A stretch of DNA of 64,000 nucleotides from Chloracidobacterium sp. (GTDB lineage Bacteria; Acidobacteriota; Blastocatellia; Pyrinomonadales; Pyrinomonadaceae): positions 248,001-312,000 of the forward strand of contig JABTUB010000001.1 in NCBI GenBank assembly GCA_015075585.1, in the 5' to 3' direction. Under the pieces are notes generated by a model that ran no database searches, had not been told where the DNA came from, and saw nothing but the letters and a program-made list of their open reading frames with translations. Every line of letters begins with the position of its first letter. Positions within the stretch are counted from its first letter, which is position 1. Of the stretch, positions 32,618-41,624 are shown one piece after another. The translations under genes and the position numbers were made by a program.

Positions 32618-33412
32618 TTGCGGCCCGACGTTTATTTGTGCCTTATGGATCGCCTGACGATACCGTTCGCAGATATGCGTATATTCGAATGCAGAGTGCT
32701 AACATTCGGCCTATGTGCCGGTATCAGCTTGCGTCGCCTGAAATTCCTGTTTACGGCGGCCGCTCTGTCGATTATCCTATTTACGACCGCTTTTGCTCAG
32801 GTCGCCCTACCGGCCGAGCATGGCAAACGCGAGGCCGATCTGATAGAACTCACAAAACTCAGTAAGTCGATCAAGCTCGATATCAAATATGCGACGGCGG
32901 AGAATTTCGTCGGGCGGCCTGTATATCCGGAAGCACGGGCATTCCTGCAGCGTCCGGCGGCCGAGGCGTTGCTGCGTGTGCACAAAAAGCTCAAGAAAAT
33001 GGGCCGCGGCATCATTGTTTACGATGCGTACAGGCCATGGACGATAACGAAGCTTTTCTGGGAAACGGTTCGCGAAGATCAGAAGAAATTTGTAGCCGAT
33101 CCCGCAAAAGGCTCGAAACACAATCGCGGGTGTGCTGTCGATATAAGCATCTACGACCGGAAAACCGGCAAAGCTATCCCAATGCCCTCGGGCTACGATG
33201 AATTCACCGAGCGCGCGTCACCGGACTATACAGGCGGCACCGAAGAGGAGAGAGCAAACCGCGAATTGCTTCGGCGGTTGATGGAGGCCGAAGGCTTTAC
33301 GGTCAACCCGAGCGAGTGGTGGCACTTCGACTACAATACATGGCAGCAATACGCGATCTATGATATCGCATTCAGCGATGTCGGACGCTCGCACAACGGC
33401 CGTAAACACTGA
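32618..33412 (+). CDS. D-alanyl-D-alanine dipeptidase-like, peptidase M15D (VanX family)
   Basis: The zinc peptidase domain shows the VanX signatures: DIKYATAENFVGRPVY (substrate region), VYDAYRPW, the zinc motif SKHNRGCAVD (His and Asp ligands) and EWWHFDY (catalytic Glu and third ligand His). A hydrophobic segment before it (FLFTAAALSIILFTTAFAQ) is a signal peptide, so the enzyme acts in the periplasm, likely on D-Ala-D-Ala-type dipeptides in wall recycling. The exact start is unclear: the TTG at 32618 is the longest frame, while ATGs at 32645 and 32675 give a more normal signal peptide. No van regulatory genes are nearby, so a resistance role is not indicated. Confidence 0.85.
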   Translation: MRPDVYLCLMDRLTIPFADMRIFECRVLTFGLCAGISLRRLKFLFTAAALSIILFTTAFAQVALPAEHGKREADLIELTKLSKSIKLDIKYATAENFVGRPVYPEARAFLQRPAAEALLRVHKKLKKMGRGIIVYDAYRPWTITKLFWETVREDQKKFVADPAKGSKHNRGCAVDISIYDRKTGKAIPMPSGYDEFTERASPDYTGGTEEERANRELLRRLMEAEGFTVNPSEWWHFDYNTWQQYAIYDIAFSDVGRSHNGRKH

Positions 33413-33442
33413 CCGTCGCGACAATCACATCTCGATGAACGG

Positions 33443-33838
33443 TCATTTTATCGAGATCGTCATCGAATATCGCGCCGAACGCGGCCCGCCCGCTTTCTTT
33501 CGTACATAGAAGAAATAATCGCCGTCTTGCGGCAATGTGAGCTTAAGAGTGCGTGAACTTTCGAATTCGGTCTCGACATCGGCCTCTTCGCTAAAAATGC
33601 GAAAATCAAAGGCGCTCGGCCTCGAATTCGTGACCGTAACCACTTGGCCGCCCTTTGCTCCAAAAACGTACTCTGCCTCTTGATCGCGGGAGAGTACGCC
33701 TGCCAATACCGTTGAGGTCCTGCCTTTTGCAAAATGGATGCGATTCGGCTCAGCCTTGCCGCCGTGCTGTGCCGATACGGATACGGCGAATGCGAACGCC
33801 AGAATGATCAACGAAAGTGTCTTGAACATCATCGTCAA
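33443..33838 (-). CDS. Small exported beta-sandwich protein (PPC-like)
   Basis: The 131-residue protein has a signal peptide (about 1-23, SVSAQ). A single beta-sandwich-like domain follows: IHFAKGRTSTVLAGVLSRDQ, YVFGAKGGQVVTV, FDFRIFSEEAD, then LPQDGDYFFYVRKKAGG and RYSMTISI. This strand pattern matches bacterial pre-peptidase C-terminal domains, which occur in secreted proteins and as stand-alone inhibitors or binding modules. It converges on the VanX-like gene and diverges from dinB. The function is unknown. Confidence 0.65.
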   Translation of the reverse strand: MTMMFKTLSLIILAFAFAVSVSAQHGGKAEPNRIHFAKGRTSTVLAGVLSRDQEAEYVFGAKGGQVVTVTNSRPSAFDFRIFSEEADVETEFESSRTLKLTLPQDGDYFFYVRKKAGGPRSARYSMTISIK

Positions 33839-33897
33839 ATAGTTGCTCCCCGAGAGTATTTGTTAATATTAGGCGTTTGAAGGCACAAACAGCAACC

Positions 33898-34419
33898 ATG
33901 AATATCATCACAAGGCCGGATGCTAACGAATACGCGCCGTATCACACGCAATATATCCGGCAAATTCACGAGGACGATGTATGGCCGGTACTGCAAGGCC
34001 AAGCGGAGGAACTAACGACCGTCTTTGCGGGTATGGCGGATGCAAAAGGAAATTATGCTTACGCACCCGAAAAGTGGACGATAAAAGAGGTGCTAGGCCA
34101 TGTGAGTGACTGCGAACGCATCTTTGGCTACAGAATGCTTCGGATCGCGCGGGGCGACAGGACGCCTATCGAGGGTTTTGAACAAGATGATTACGTCAAA
34201 ACCTCAAATGCCAATGCCCGGACGATCGGCAGCTTGCTTGAGGATATTGACCTCGCCCGCCGTGCAAATATAGCGATGCTTGCAGGCCTTGAAGACAGTG
34301 CTTTGACGCGGATCGGTACCGCAAGCTCCAAGAATGTATCAGTGCGTGCGCTTGCCTATATCGCAGCCGGGCACGTGCGGCACCATCTAGCGATACTCAA
34401 AGAGCGTTATCTCGCATAA
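33898..34419 (+). CDS. DinB-family four-helix-bundle protein
   Basis: The 173-residue protein matches the DinB/YfiT-like fold: KWTIKEVLGHVSDCERIFGYRMLRIARGD (helix with a His ligand), the central helical region and AGHVRHHLAILKERY at the C-terminus with the other two His of the metal triad. Members act as thiol-dependent transferases or damage-inducible proteins of unclear role. I chose the ATG at 33898; a TTG seven codons earlier is possible. The stop TAA is immediately followed by the ATG of the flavoprotein gene, so the two are co-translated. Confidence 0.85.
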   Translation: MNIITRPDANEYAPYHTQYIRQIHEDDVWPVLQGQAEELTTVFAGMADAKGNYAYAPEKWTIKEVLGHVSDCERIFGYRMLRIARGDRTPIEGFEQDDYVKTSNANARTIGSLLEDIDLARRANIAMLAGLEDSALTRIGTASSKNVSVRALAYIAAGHVRHHLAILKERYLA

Positions 34420-35577
34420 ATGCGGTTCGATGCGATCATAATAGGCGGCGGTGCGGCGGGTCTGTTCTGTGCCGTTACGGCAGGCAAACGCGGCCGCCGA
34501 GTACTCGTGATCGAACACAATAGCGAGCCCGGCCGCAAAATACTTATTTCGGGCGGCGGCCGCTGTAATTTCACGAATCGCAGCGTATCGCACGAGAACT
34601 ACATCTCGGCGAACCCGCATTTTGTAAAGTCGGCGCTCAGCCGCTTTACGCCGAGCGATATCGTCAAACTCATCGACCGATACGGAATCGCGTTCGACGA
34701 GAAGAAGGCCGGCCAACTGTTCTGCCGCGGCAGTGCAAGGCAGGTCGTCGAAATGCTGCTTACCGAGTGCCGCGTTGCAAATGTTGCTGTCGAGACGGGC
34801 TGCAATGTCATCGGCGTTAAAAAGGATGCGGGCTTCACTGTTGAAACAAGCCGCGGAAAATTCAGCGCCGACAAGCTCGTTGTTGCCTGCGGCGGCCTTT
34901 CATTCCCAAAGGTCGGAGCGACAGACCTCGGTTATCGTATAGCCCGCCGGTTCGGTATCAAGATCGTCGAAACAAGGCCGTCGCTGGTCGCCTTGACGCT
35001 TGCGGATCGACGCTTCGCTCATCTCGCCGGCACGTCGTTAAACGCTTGTGTTACCCACAAGAAGGCCTCATTTTGTGATGATGTACTCTTTACGCATCGA
35101 GGGATGTCAGGCCCTGCGATATTACAGATATCCAATTATTTACCGCCGCGCGGCACGGCCAAGATCGATCTGCTGCCGGCCGGCTCGATCGACAATGCGT
35201 TCGTTGAGGCTCGCGGAAGCGGCCGTAAGGTAAGGACCATCCTTTCTGATCTGCTTCCGCAGCGTCTCGTCGATGCAATTGTGCCCGCAGTACTCGCAGA
35301 CAAACGCGCCGCTGACGTTTCAAAAAGCGATCTTGAAACGCTCATCGGGTCGATCCATCATTTTGAAGCCGAGTTTGACGGAACCGAAGGCTATGATCGA
35401 GCCGAAGTAACTCTCGGCGGCGTCTCAACAGACGAACTTTCGTCGCAGACAATGGCGGCGAACAGCGTGAACGGCCTCTATTTTATAGGTGAAGTTGCGG
35501 ACGTGACGGGATGGTTGGGCGGCTATAACTTTCAGTGGGCTTGGTCATCAGGATACGCGGCGGGAAATTCCCTCTAA
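34420..35577 (+). CDS. HI0933/YhiN-family FAD-dependent oxidoreductase
   Basis: The 385-residue flavoprotein has the dinucleotide fold IIIGGGAAGLFCAV (6-19), GRKILISGGGRCNFTN (the family's hallmark near residue 39-54), VVACGGLSFPKVGATDLGYRIA, FTHRGMSGPAILQIS and the closing GEVADVTGWLGGYNFQWAWSSG. Family members are NAD(P)H-dependent flavin enzymes; BaiN-type members reduce bile-acid intermediates, but most substrates are unknown. It follows the DinB gene with no gap and ends at a clear terminator. Confidence 0.9.
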   Translation: MRFDAIIIGGGAAGLFCAVTAGKRGRRVLVIEHNSEPGRKILISGGGRCNFTNRSVSHENYISANPHFVKSALSRFTPSDIVKLIDRYGIAFDEKKAGQLFCRGSARQVVEMLLTECRVANVAVETGCNVIGVKKDAGFTVETSRGKFSADKLVVACGGLSFPKVGATDLGYRIARRFGIKIVETRPSLVALTLADRRFAHLAGTSLNACVTHKKASFCDDVLFTHRGMSGPAILQISNYLPPRGTAKIDLLPAGSIDNAFVEARGSGRKVRTILSDLLPQRLVDAIVPAVLADKRAADVSKSDLETLIGSIHHFEAEFDGTEGYDRAEVTLGGVSTDELSSQTMAANSVNGLYFIGEVADVTGWLGGYNFQWAWSSGYAAGNSL

Positions 35578-35582
35578 AAAAA

Positions 35583-35620
35583 GCGAGGGAGACGTCTCCC
35601 ACACCGCCTCCCTCTTTTTC
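35583..35620 (+). terminator. Rho-independent terminator after the flavoprotein gene
   Basis: GAGGGAG (35585-35591) pairs with CTCCCTC (35608-35614) and is followed by five T residues. A perfect 12-bp palindrome CCACGTACGTGG lies just beyond, at 35625-35636, and could be a protein-binding site or a second stem. Confidence 0.8.
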
Positions 35621-35745
35621 CGCGACCACGTACGTGGAGCACGCTGTCAGCGAAAATTGATCGATTTTCAACCCCGAACCAAGGTATGAGTTTAACATAG
35701 GTGAAGAGAAAGTCAAGTACCTATTTCATCCAAATGGGTTATTTT

Positions 35746-36564
35746 TTATTTTTTTTCTTCACGAAAATCGGCAATATCAAGCCCAAATGTTTCTTTTACG
35801 TATTCTTCGGCCGCAGAGTTTACATTTTTGAGATGTTCGAGGCGGCGTGCAACCTTGCCGATATGCGAACGTGTACGATTAGCCATGTGATCGAGAAGAT
35901 CTCGGCCCTCCGCGGATTCTGCCTCGACACGCTGCCTCAGCTCGAATAATTCGCTCTTTTCGATCGTTTCGCGCTCTCTGACCAAAGCCGCCATTCGCAT
36001 TTTTATCTGTGATATCTGCCTTATCGCTCTGACAAGTTCATCACCGATGGTATCGCCGGGAACAAGATGCGGACTGAAACGCAGGTCCTCAGCCATTTGT
36101 TCCAGTTTTGCCTGATCGCCGCTTGAAAAAGCCTCGTTCAGCTCGGCCATAAGCATATGCCGCTTATCTTTTTCGGCCGCGTCGATCGCCAGATCCGGAT
36201 GGATGGCTCTGGCAAGGTTGTGATAGGCCTTGCGTGCTTCGGCGGTTGGCTTCCATTCGCTCGCCCGTTTGGCGGCTTCTTCGGCACGTTTTGCTGATTC
36301 CTCGGCAAGGCGGCGGAGCTCCTCAGCCCGTTTTTTTATCTCAACGTCATCGGGAACCAGCTTGTATTCCTCCTCGGCGATCTGTGCTTCAAGGTCGTCG
36401 ATCTCGGCGTATAGCCTGCCTACCGTCATCGTATAGCGGGCTTCGAACTGCTGTTGGATCGTCCGCAGTTCCGCCATCTCTTCTTCACGGTTCGTCAGGC
36501 GTTCGAGCAGACGGTCGCGAACACGCTGTTTTTTTGCCAGCTCGATCTCTTCGGGAAGATCCAT
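35746..36564 (-). CDS. Coiled-coil protein with an embedded J-domain
   Basis: The 272-residue cytoplasmic protein has a long charged coiled coil (about 1-110, with AEELRRLAEESAKRAEEAAK). A J-domain core follows: EARKAYHNLARAIHPDLA contains the HPD tripeptide, then RHMLMAELNEAFSSGD as helix III. Helix I is poorly matched. A second helical region extends to the C-terminus. HPD is the element that triggers DnaK ATPase, so it may recruit DnaK, with the coiled coil giving partner choice. No Gly/Phe or zinc region is present, so it is not a DnaJ orthologue. ATG at 36564 was chosen over a TTG two codons upstream. Confidence 0.75.
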   Translation of the reverse strand: MDLPEEIELAKKQRVRDRLLERLTNREEEMAELRTIQQQFEARYTMTVGRLYAEIDDLEAQIAEEEYKLVPDDVEIKKRAEELRRLAEESAKRAEEAAKRASEWKPTAEARKAYHNLARAIHPDLAIDAAEKDKRHMLMAELNEAFSSGDQAKLEQMAEDLRFSPHLVPGDTIGDELVRAIRQISQIKMRMAALVRERETIEKSELFELRQRVEAESAEGRDLLDHMANRTRSHIGKVARRLEHLKNVNSAAEEYVKETFGLDIADFREEKK

Positions 36565-36631
36565 ATACAAGGAGCGGCGAACTCGTTGACAAGAGCCGCC
36601 GCATTACATTTGCAGTAAGTTAAGGGGAAAG

Positions 36632-37861
36632 TCAAAGGCTGAAATTGAAATTGACGTAGCCGTTGGCACGCACCGGTTGGCCGTCGCGCGTAAATGGCTT
36701 GAAACGCCATTTACGGATCGCATCCTCAGCGGCGCCTTGCAGCAATTCCGGGCCGGTCGTTTTCTCGACCGATGTGACCTTGCCGTGTTCGTCAACAGTA
36801 ACTTGTACTGTAACCGTTCCGGTAGCCCGAACGGTACGCGCAATTGCGGGATATATCGGCTGAGCCTTTTCCGTCGCATAAGAGACCAATCGGCCGCCGA
36901 CCTCGAGCGGCGTTGTCGGATCAATGGGCGGAGCGGCGGATCTAGGCTCCTCCTTCTTCGGTTCCGGTACATTCTTTACGGCAACGGTATTCTCGACCTT
37001 TGGCGGTGCGGTTTGCTGTACTTGGCGTTCGCGTACGGTTGCCGCCGGTTGTGAAGGGGCGGAAGCCACAACTGCTACGGGTGCCGCCGCGGGTTGAACA
37101 GCGGGGTTCGCAGGCAGTGTTTGGCCCGGAGTGCCCGCTGCTACAGCCGTGGTCCCGGGCATCGCATCGAGAATGACGCTGCGTGAATTGGCGAGGGCCT
37201 CCCGCGTATCAGACAGCTCGTCTTTCCAGCGTCTCGAATCGTAATCATCCCTGCCGAGAATACTTCGTGACGCCGCGGCCTCCTCCAGCATCGCCATTGC
37301 ATCTTGCGAACGTGCGGGCGTCTTTGCGATCTCTTTGCCTTGAGTGATGACGAGCTCGAGCGTTTCACGCATACGATCAAGGTCGTTGAGTGCTTCGAGC
37401 GGCAGGGTCTTGTCGGTGATGCTAAGCCCAAGTGTACGATAACGCTCGGCGCGATCCTTAGCACCTTTAACGATCTGGCCTGCCGCGGCACGATAGTTCG
37501 CGGCCGCACCGGCCTTCGTGGTCTTTTGCTGATTATAAAGGTCGTTTAGCAGCTCCTGCGCACGTTTATAATCGCCCTGTTCTAGATAGCTGTTCATCAA
37601 AAGGACGTTTACAACAGATTGGACGGCAGGGTCGGCCGATTCGCGGCGGATATTCTCAAGCTCGTATATCGCTGCGTTGTAGTTGCGCACGACGATAAAG
37701 GCCTTGGCCTTTGAGATACGCTGGCGCATCATATCGCCCGAAGTTGCCGGCTGTGTGCTTTGTGCTGCTGCGGGTTCGGTGGTCTGTGCCGCCGTAAACC
37801 CTATTGAAACTATGAGAACCAATAAAACCGAAGAGCAAAACCTTCTGACATTTAACGGCAT
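36632..37861 (-). CDS. Exported protein with TonB C-terminal domain
   Basis: The 409-residue protein has a cleavable-type signal peptide (about 1-25, FTAAQ) where classical TonB has an uncleaved anchor. A helical region (about 45-235) contains ELENIRRESADPAVQSVV and YLEQGDYKRAQELL, which look TPR-like. A Pro/Ala-rich linker (about 240-315) precedes a TonB C-terminal domain (about 325-409; AQPIYPAIARTVRATGTVTV, VEKTTGPELLQGAAEDAIRKWRFKP). Such periplasmic TonB-C proteins are common in Acidobacteria; without a membrane anchor and ExbBD contact they may work as adaptors instead of energy transducers. The role here is unknown. Confidence 0.8.
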   Translation of the reverse strand: MPLNVRRFCSSVLLVLIVSIGFTAAQTTEPAAAQSTQPATSGDMMRQRISKAKAFIVVRNYNAAIYELENIRRESADPAVQSVVNVLLMNSYLEQGDYKRAQELLNDLYNQQKTTKAGAAANYRAAAGQIVKGAKDRAERYRTLGLSITDKTLPLEALNDLDRMRETLELVITQGKEIAKTPARSQDAMAMLEEAAASRSILGRDDYDSRRWKDELSDTREALANSRSVILDAMPGTTAVAAGTPGQTLPANPAVQPAAAPVAVVASAPSQPAATVRERQVQQTAPPKVENTVAVKNVPEPKKEEPRSAAPPIDPTTPLEVGGRLVSYATEKAQPIYPAIARTVRATGTVTVQVTVDEHGKVTSVEKTTGPELLQGAAEDAIRKWRFKPFTRDGQPVRANGYVNFNFSL

Positions 37862-38004
37862 CTTCTCTCCTCCATCAAAGCGAGTTGGATCTTCCGTAAA
37901 AGGTCAAGCGAACAATGCATTGAAGGCTCACTTGTATGACCCGTAAAAAGCACGCTGATCATCAATACCGAACGCCGGCCCTGTTCATTTATTGAGCCGC
38001 AAGA

Positions 38005-39408
38005 TCAATTGTTAAGGCTTTTGATGATCTTGTCGCGGTAATGGCGTGCGTCTTTTTTTATAGCACTTTCGTTTAACGTGAGCAAACGCCGATCGAGCAT
38101 CACAAGGCGCCCGTTGATTATCACGGTGCGGACATCGGAGGCTTTTGTCGTGTAAACGAGAGCAGAGTAGATATTGAAATACGGCGTCTGATGCAGGCTG
38201 TCGAGATCAACGATGGCAATATCGCCGCGTTTGCCGAGTTCGATCGAGCCCGTGATATCGTCGATGTGAAGAGCGCGTGCTCCAAGGATGGTCGCCATCT
38301 CGAATGCCTTCTCGGCAGGGACGGCCTTCGGGTCGCCGGTGAATACCTTATGGAGCTTTGCGGCGGTGTCGATCTCTTCCCACATATCAAGATCGTTGTT
38401 CGACGCGGCACCGTCAGTGCCGAGGCCGACTGCGACATCCTTTGCCAGCATCGCGGGTATCGGTGCAACGCCGGACGCAAGCTTCATATTCGATTGAGGA
38501 TTGTGAGCGACGCCGACACCCGCTGCCTTGAGGATGTCGATCTCGTCATCCGTAACCCATATCGAGTGTGCCGCAATGGTCCGTTTCGTAAGCAGGCCGA
38601 TGCGGCTGAGGTATTTGACCGGCGTGTCGCCGTACTGTGCCTTAATGTCATCGCGCTCCTTCTTTGTTTCAGCGACGTGGATAACCACCGGGGCATCGAG
38701 CCGGTCGGACAACTGCCTGATCGCTTTTAAGTGTTCGGTCGATACCGTGTATGGCGCGTGCGGAGCGGCCGCAGGGATGATAAGCGGATCGTTCTGCCAT
38801 CTTTTGATAAAACGCTCGGTATAGGCCATCGCTTCCGAATTGGTCTTATTGTCGGCGACGGGGAAGTCGATGATCGTCTCGCCAAGCACGCCGCGAACGC
38901 CCGCCTTCTTCGTCTCTTCTGCGATCGCATCCTCGAAGTAATACATATCGCAAAAGGTCGTTGTACCGCCGCGTATCATCTCCGCGAGGCCAAGCCGCGT
39001 GCCGGCACGCACGAACGGCTCATCGACATTTTTTGCCTCGGCGGGAAATATGTACTTTGTAAGCCATTCGTTAAGATCAAGGTCGTCCGCAATGCCGCGA
39101 AACAGCGACATCGGCACATGCGTGTGCGTATTGATAAGGCCGGGAATGACCGCCTTTCCGGCGGCGTTAAGGATACGCTTTGGGGCGACGCGGGATATGA
39201 CATCGGCACGCTTTCCGACCATTATGATCCTGTCGCCTCTTATTGCGACGGCACCGTCATCGATCACTTCGCGTTTGCCGTTCATCGTAACGACAGTGCC
39301 GCCAACGATCAGCACATCGACGGGCGCCGGTGAAAGCGGCGCCGCCGGAACTGCGGGAAAAAATAGAAGGGCCAGAAAAAGCGATATGATGAGCGACTTT
39401 GTTTTCAT
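38005..39408 (-). CDS. Exported amidohydrolase (MtaD/SAH deaminase-like)
   Basis: The 467-residue metal-dependent hydrolase has a signal peptide (about 1-23). The amidohydrolase set is complete: PGLINTHTHVPMSLFRG (HxH), GGTTTFCDMYYFEDA, the substrate-site APHAPYTVS, VIHVAET (His), AHSIWVTDDEI (His) and GLGTDGAASNNDLDMWEE (Asp). The sequence pattern is closest to 5-methylthioadenosine/S-adenosylhomocysteine or related nucleoside/guanine-type deaminases. A signal peptide is unusual for these cytoplasmic enzymes, so the substrate may be extracytoplasmic. Its position 200 nt upstream of the nucleoside operon's last gene is suggestive only. Confidence 0.83.
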   Translation of the reverse strand: MKTKSLIISLFLALLFFPAVPAAPLSPAPVDVLIVGGTVVTMNGKREVIDDGAVAIRGDRIIMVGKRADVISRVAPKRILNAAGKAVIPGLINTHTHVPMSLFRGIADDLDLNEWLTKYIFPAEAKNVDEPFVRAGTRLGLAEMIRGGTTTFCDMYYFEDAIAEETKKAGVRGVLGETIIDFPVADNKTNSEAMAYTERFIKRWQNDPLIIPAAAPHAPYTVSTEHLKAIRQLSDRLDAPVVIHVAETKKERDDIKAQYGDTPVKYLSRIGLLTKRTIAAHSIWVTDDEIDILKAAGVGVAHNPQSNMKLASGVAPIPAMLAKDVAVGLGTDGAASNNDLDMWEEIDTAAKLHKVFTGDPKAVPAEKAFEMATILGARALHIDDITGSIELGKRGDIAIVDLDSLHQTPYFNIYSALVYTTKASDVRTVIINGRLVMLDRRLLTLNESAIKKDARHYRDKIIKSLNN

Positions 39409-39615
39409 TTGATCTTGGTTTGCCTAATTCTTTCTACCGAGTTTATACATTTTGCCAGTCTGTTATAGTTAACATTCCGTCATTGCCCAGTCCAGACCTG
39501 TTCAGCGGATAAAGATCAACTATTAAATGGTTGTAAATCAGCCATTCAGTGGATGATCTGCAGGGTTAACCTATTGATCCTATTGAATTATCCATCAAAA
39601 ACGGTGTATACGAAC

Positions 39616-40017
39616 TTACTTCAAAAATTTCGAGTCAAAGGCACGCGGAAGAAGATCGCTCATCTGCACCGTTTCGGATCTGCCGTGCAGGTTTGCCAAG
39701 ATCACAGGCACATCGCCGCAGAATTCCCAAATTATCTGGCGGCAAACGCCGCAAGGCGGCGTTAGTTCTTCGGTATCGGCAACGACAGCAATGCGTTTGA
39801 AACGTTTTTCACCGTGCGAGATGCCCTTCCAGATAGCGACACGTTCGGCGCATACGGTCAGCCCGAAGCTGGCCGATTCGACGTTGCAGCCGGTAAAGGT
39901 CGTGCCGTCCTCAGCCTCGACGGCGGCGCCGACACGAAAGCCTGAAAAGGGCGCGTGAGCATTCTCCCTAACGGCCAACGCCTTATCGATAAGCTCCTTA
40001 TTCTTATCCTCGCTCAT
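39616..40017 (-). CDS. cdd: Cytidine deaminase
   Basis: The 133-residue homotetrameric-type cytidine deaminase converts cytidine and deoxycytidine to uridine forms. FSGFRVGAAVEAEDGTTFTGCNVE and the zinc motifs TVCAERVAI (Cys and catalytic Glu) and PPCGVCRQIIWEF (two Cys) are all present. It overlaps the uridine kinase gene by 4 nt and is the last gene of a minus-strand nucleoside uptake and salvage operon. Its product feeds uridine kinase. Confidence 0.95.
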   Translation of the reverse strand: MSEDKNKELIDKALAVRENAHAPFSGFRVGAAVEAEDGTTFTGCNVESASFGLTVCAERVAIWKGISHGEKRFKRIAVVADTEELTPPCGVCRQIIWEFCGDVPVILANLHGRSETVQMSDLLPRAFDSKFLK

Positions 40018-40637
40018 TTATCGCCGCTCTCCTCATTCAATTTTCGATGCACCAGGCCGCATACGAGATCGACGCCGACGCCAAGCTGGCCGCCCTCCGG
40101 AATTATGATATCGGCGTAGCGTTTTGACGGTTCGACGAATTCGAAGTGCATCGGGCGGATCGTGCGTTCGTATTGTTCGAGTGTCCGCTCATATGTGCGG
40201 CCGCGCTCGACAAAGTCGCGTTTCAGCCGCCTCATCAGCCTGATATCATCCGGCGTATCAACAAAGATGCGCACATCAAGCAGGTCAAGTACACGCGGTT
40301 CTGTAAAGATCAGAATGCCTTCGACAAGGACGACGGGCCTCGGCTCGATCACTTCGATCTTGCTGCTTCGGGTATGCGTCTTAAAATCGTAGAGCGGCAT
40401 CTCGACCGCCAGGCCTTGTTTCAGCCGCTGAAGATGGTTGACGAGCATATCGCTGTCGATCGAGTCGGGATGATCGAAGTTTGCCTGATGCCGTTCATCG
40501 AGCGGCATGTCAGAAAGGTTTCGGTAATACGAATCTTGTTCTACCAACACGACCTTGTCGGCGCCGATGCTGTCAACTATCGCACGAGCAATGGTCGTCT
40601 TGCCCGAACCGGTGCCGCCGCATATTCCAATGATCAT
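40014..40637 (-). CDS. udk: Uridine kinase
   Basis: The 207-residue P-loop kinase phosphorylates uridine and cytidine. GICGGTGSGKTTIARAI (4-20) is the Walker A. VLVEQDSYYRNL, FDHPDSIDSDML, YDFKTHTR and VLVEGILIF with RRLKRDFVERGRT are the family blocks. It ends overlapping cdd by 4 nt and starts 54 nt after the PNP gene. The arrangement PNP-udk-cdd allows both purine and pyrimidine nucleosides brought in by the upstream permeases to enter nucleotide pools. Confidence 0.95.
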   Translation of the reverse strand: MIIGICGGTGSGKTTIARAIVDSIGADKVVLVEQDSYYRNLSDMPLDERHQANFDHPDSIDSDMLVNHLQRLKQGLAVEMPLYDFKTHTRSSKIEVIEPRPVVLVEGILIFTEPRVLDLLDVRIFVDTPDDIRLMRRLKRDFVERGRTYERTLEQYERTIRPMHFEFVEPSKRYADIIIPEGGQLGVGVDLVCGLVHRKLNEESGDK

Positions 40638-40691
40638 AAGATGTTACCCGCCTTGCCGATGGTGCCGATGACGTGATCGAACGCAGGGCGC

Positions 40692-41549
40692 TCAGCTAAT
40701 GCGGCCGATGATCCGCCGCAAGAGCTCCTTGAAAACGTCAGCAACCCTGTCGCCCGTTTCCATCACTTCGGCATGGTTGATAGCCTCGCCGCTCATTCCC
40801 GCGCCCAAATTCGTAATACACGAGATCCCAAGGATACGCATACCGATATGCCGCGCCGCGATCGCCTCGGGCACGGTTGACATTCCTACGGCGTCAGCAC
40901 CCAACTGCCGGTACATTCGAATCTCGGCGGGTGTCTCGTACGTCGGGCCTGAAAGAGCGCAGTATATGCCGCGGTGAAGCAGGTCGATCCGCTCGGGATC
41001 GATGCCCTTCTCGAATCGCTCATGGGCTATCGCACGAGCCTCAGTGTCGGCAATTTCGGCGAATTCACGGTCATAGACCGCCGTCATATCAGGAAAGCGA
41101 GGCCCGAAACGGTCGTCGTTCGGCCCTCGAAGCGGATTGATGCCGAGGCAGTTCAAATGGTCGGTGATGAGCATAAGGCTGCCCGGCAGCATATCGCTGT
41201 TGAGGCTGCCCGCGGCGTTTGTAAGAATGAGGTTCTTGACGCCCATAACGCCGAACGCCCGTACAGGAAGCATCACCTGCTCCATCGCATAGCCTTCGTA
41301 ATAATGGAAGCGACCCTGCTGGATGACGACATTTATGCCGCTGATCTTGCCAAGGACGAGTTGTCCCGCGTGGCCTTCGACGGTCGAGCGTGCAAATCCC
41401 GGTATCTCTTCGTACGGTATCTTTACCGCATCCTCGGCCTCATCGGCAAAAGCACCGAGACCGCTGCCGAGTACGATCGCGGTATTTATCTCATGCGGAA
41501 ATCGCTGGCGAATATGATCGGCGGCTCTGGCGGCTTCTTCGTAGGACAT
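40692..41549 (-). CDS. Purine-nucleoside phosphorylase (trimeric type)
   Basis: The 285-residue enzyme cleaves inosine and guanosine with phosphate. IVLGSGLGAFAD (phosphate site), the GHAGQLVLGKI block, the RFHYYEGY motif, LTNAAGSLN, LMLITDHLN and GPTYETPAEIRM with GMSTVPEAIAA match the PNP/MTAP trimeric family. GMSTVPE and Asn in ISCITNLGAGMS fit a 6-oxopurine-type PNP more than an MTA phosphorylase. It is in the nucleoside operon between the second permease gene (75 nt) and udk. Confidence 0.92.
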   Translation of the reverse strand: MSYEEAARAADHIRQRFPHEINTAIVLGSGLGAFADEAEDAVKIPYEEIPGFARSTVEGHAGQLVLGKISGINVVIQQGRFHYYEGYAMEQVMLPVRAFGVMGVKNLILTNAAGSLNSDMLPGSLMLITDHLNCLGINPLRGPNDDRFGPRFPDMTAVYDREFAEIADTEARAIAHERFEKGIDPERIDLLHRGIYCALSGPTYETPAEIRMYRQLGADAVGMSTVPEAIAARHIGMRILGISCITNLGAGMSGEAINHAEVMETGDRVADVFKELLRRIIGRIS

Positions 41550-41624
41550 AACGGGAATGAAAGATTACCACATCCAAATCAATTTTTGGAATAGTAGGTT
41601 CCGCTGCCTTGCAAAAGATGTTGC

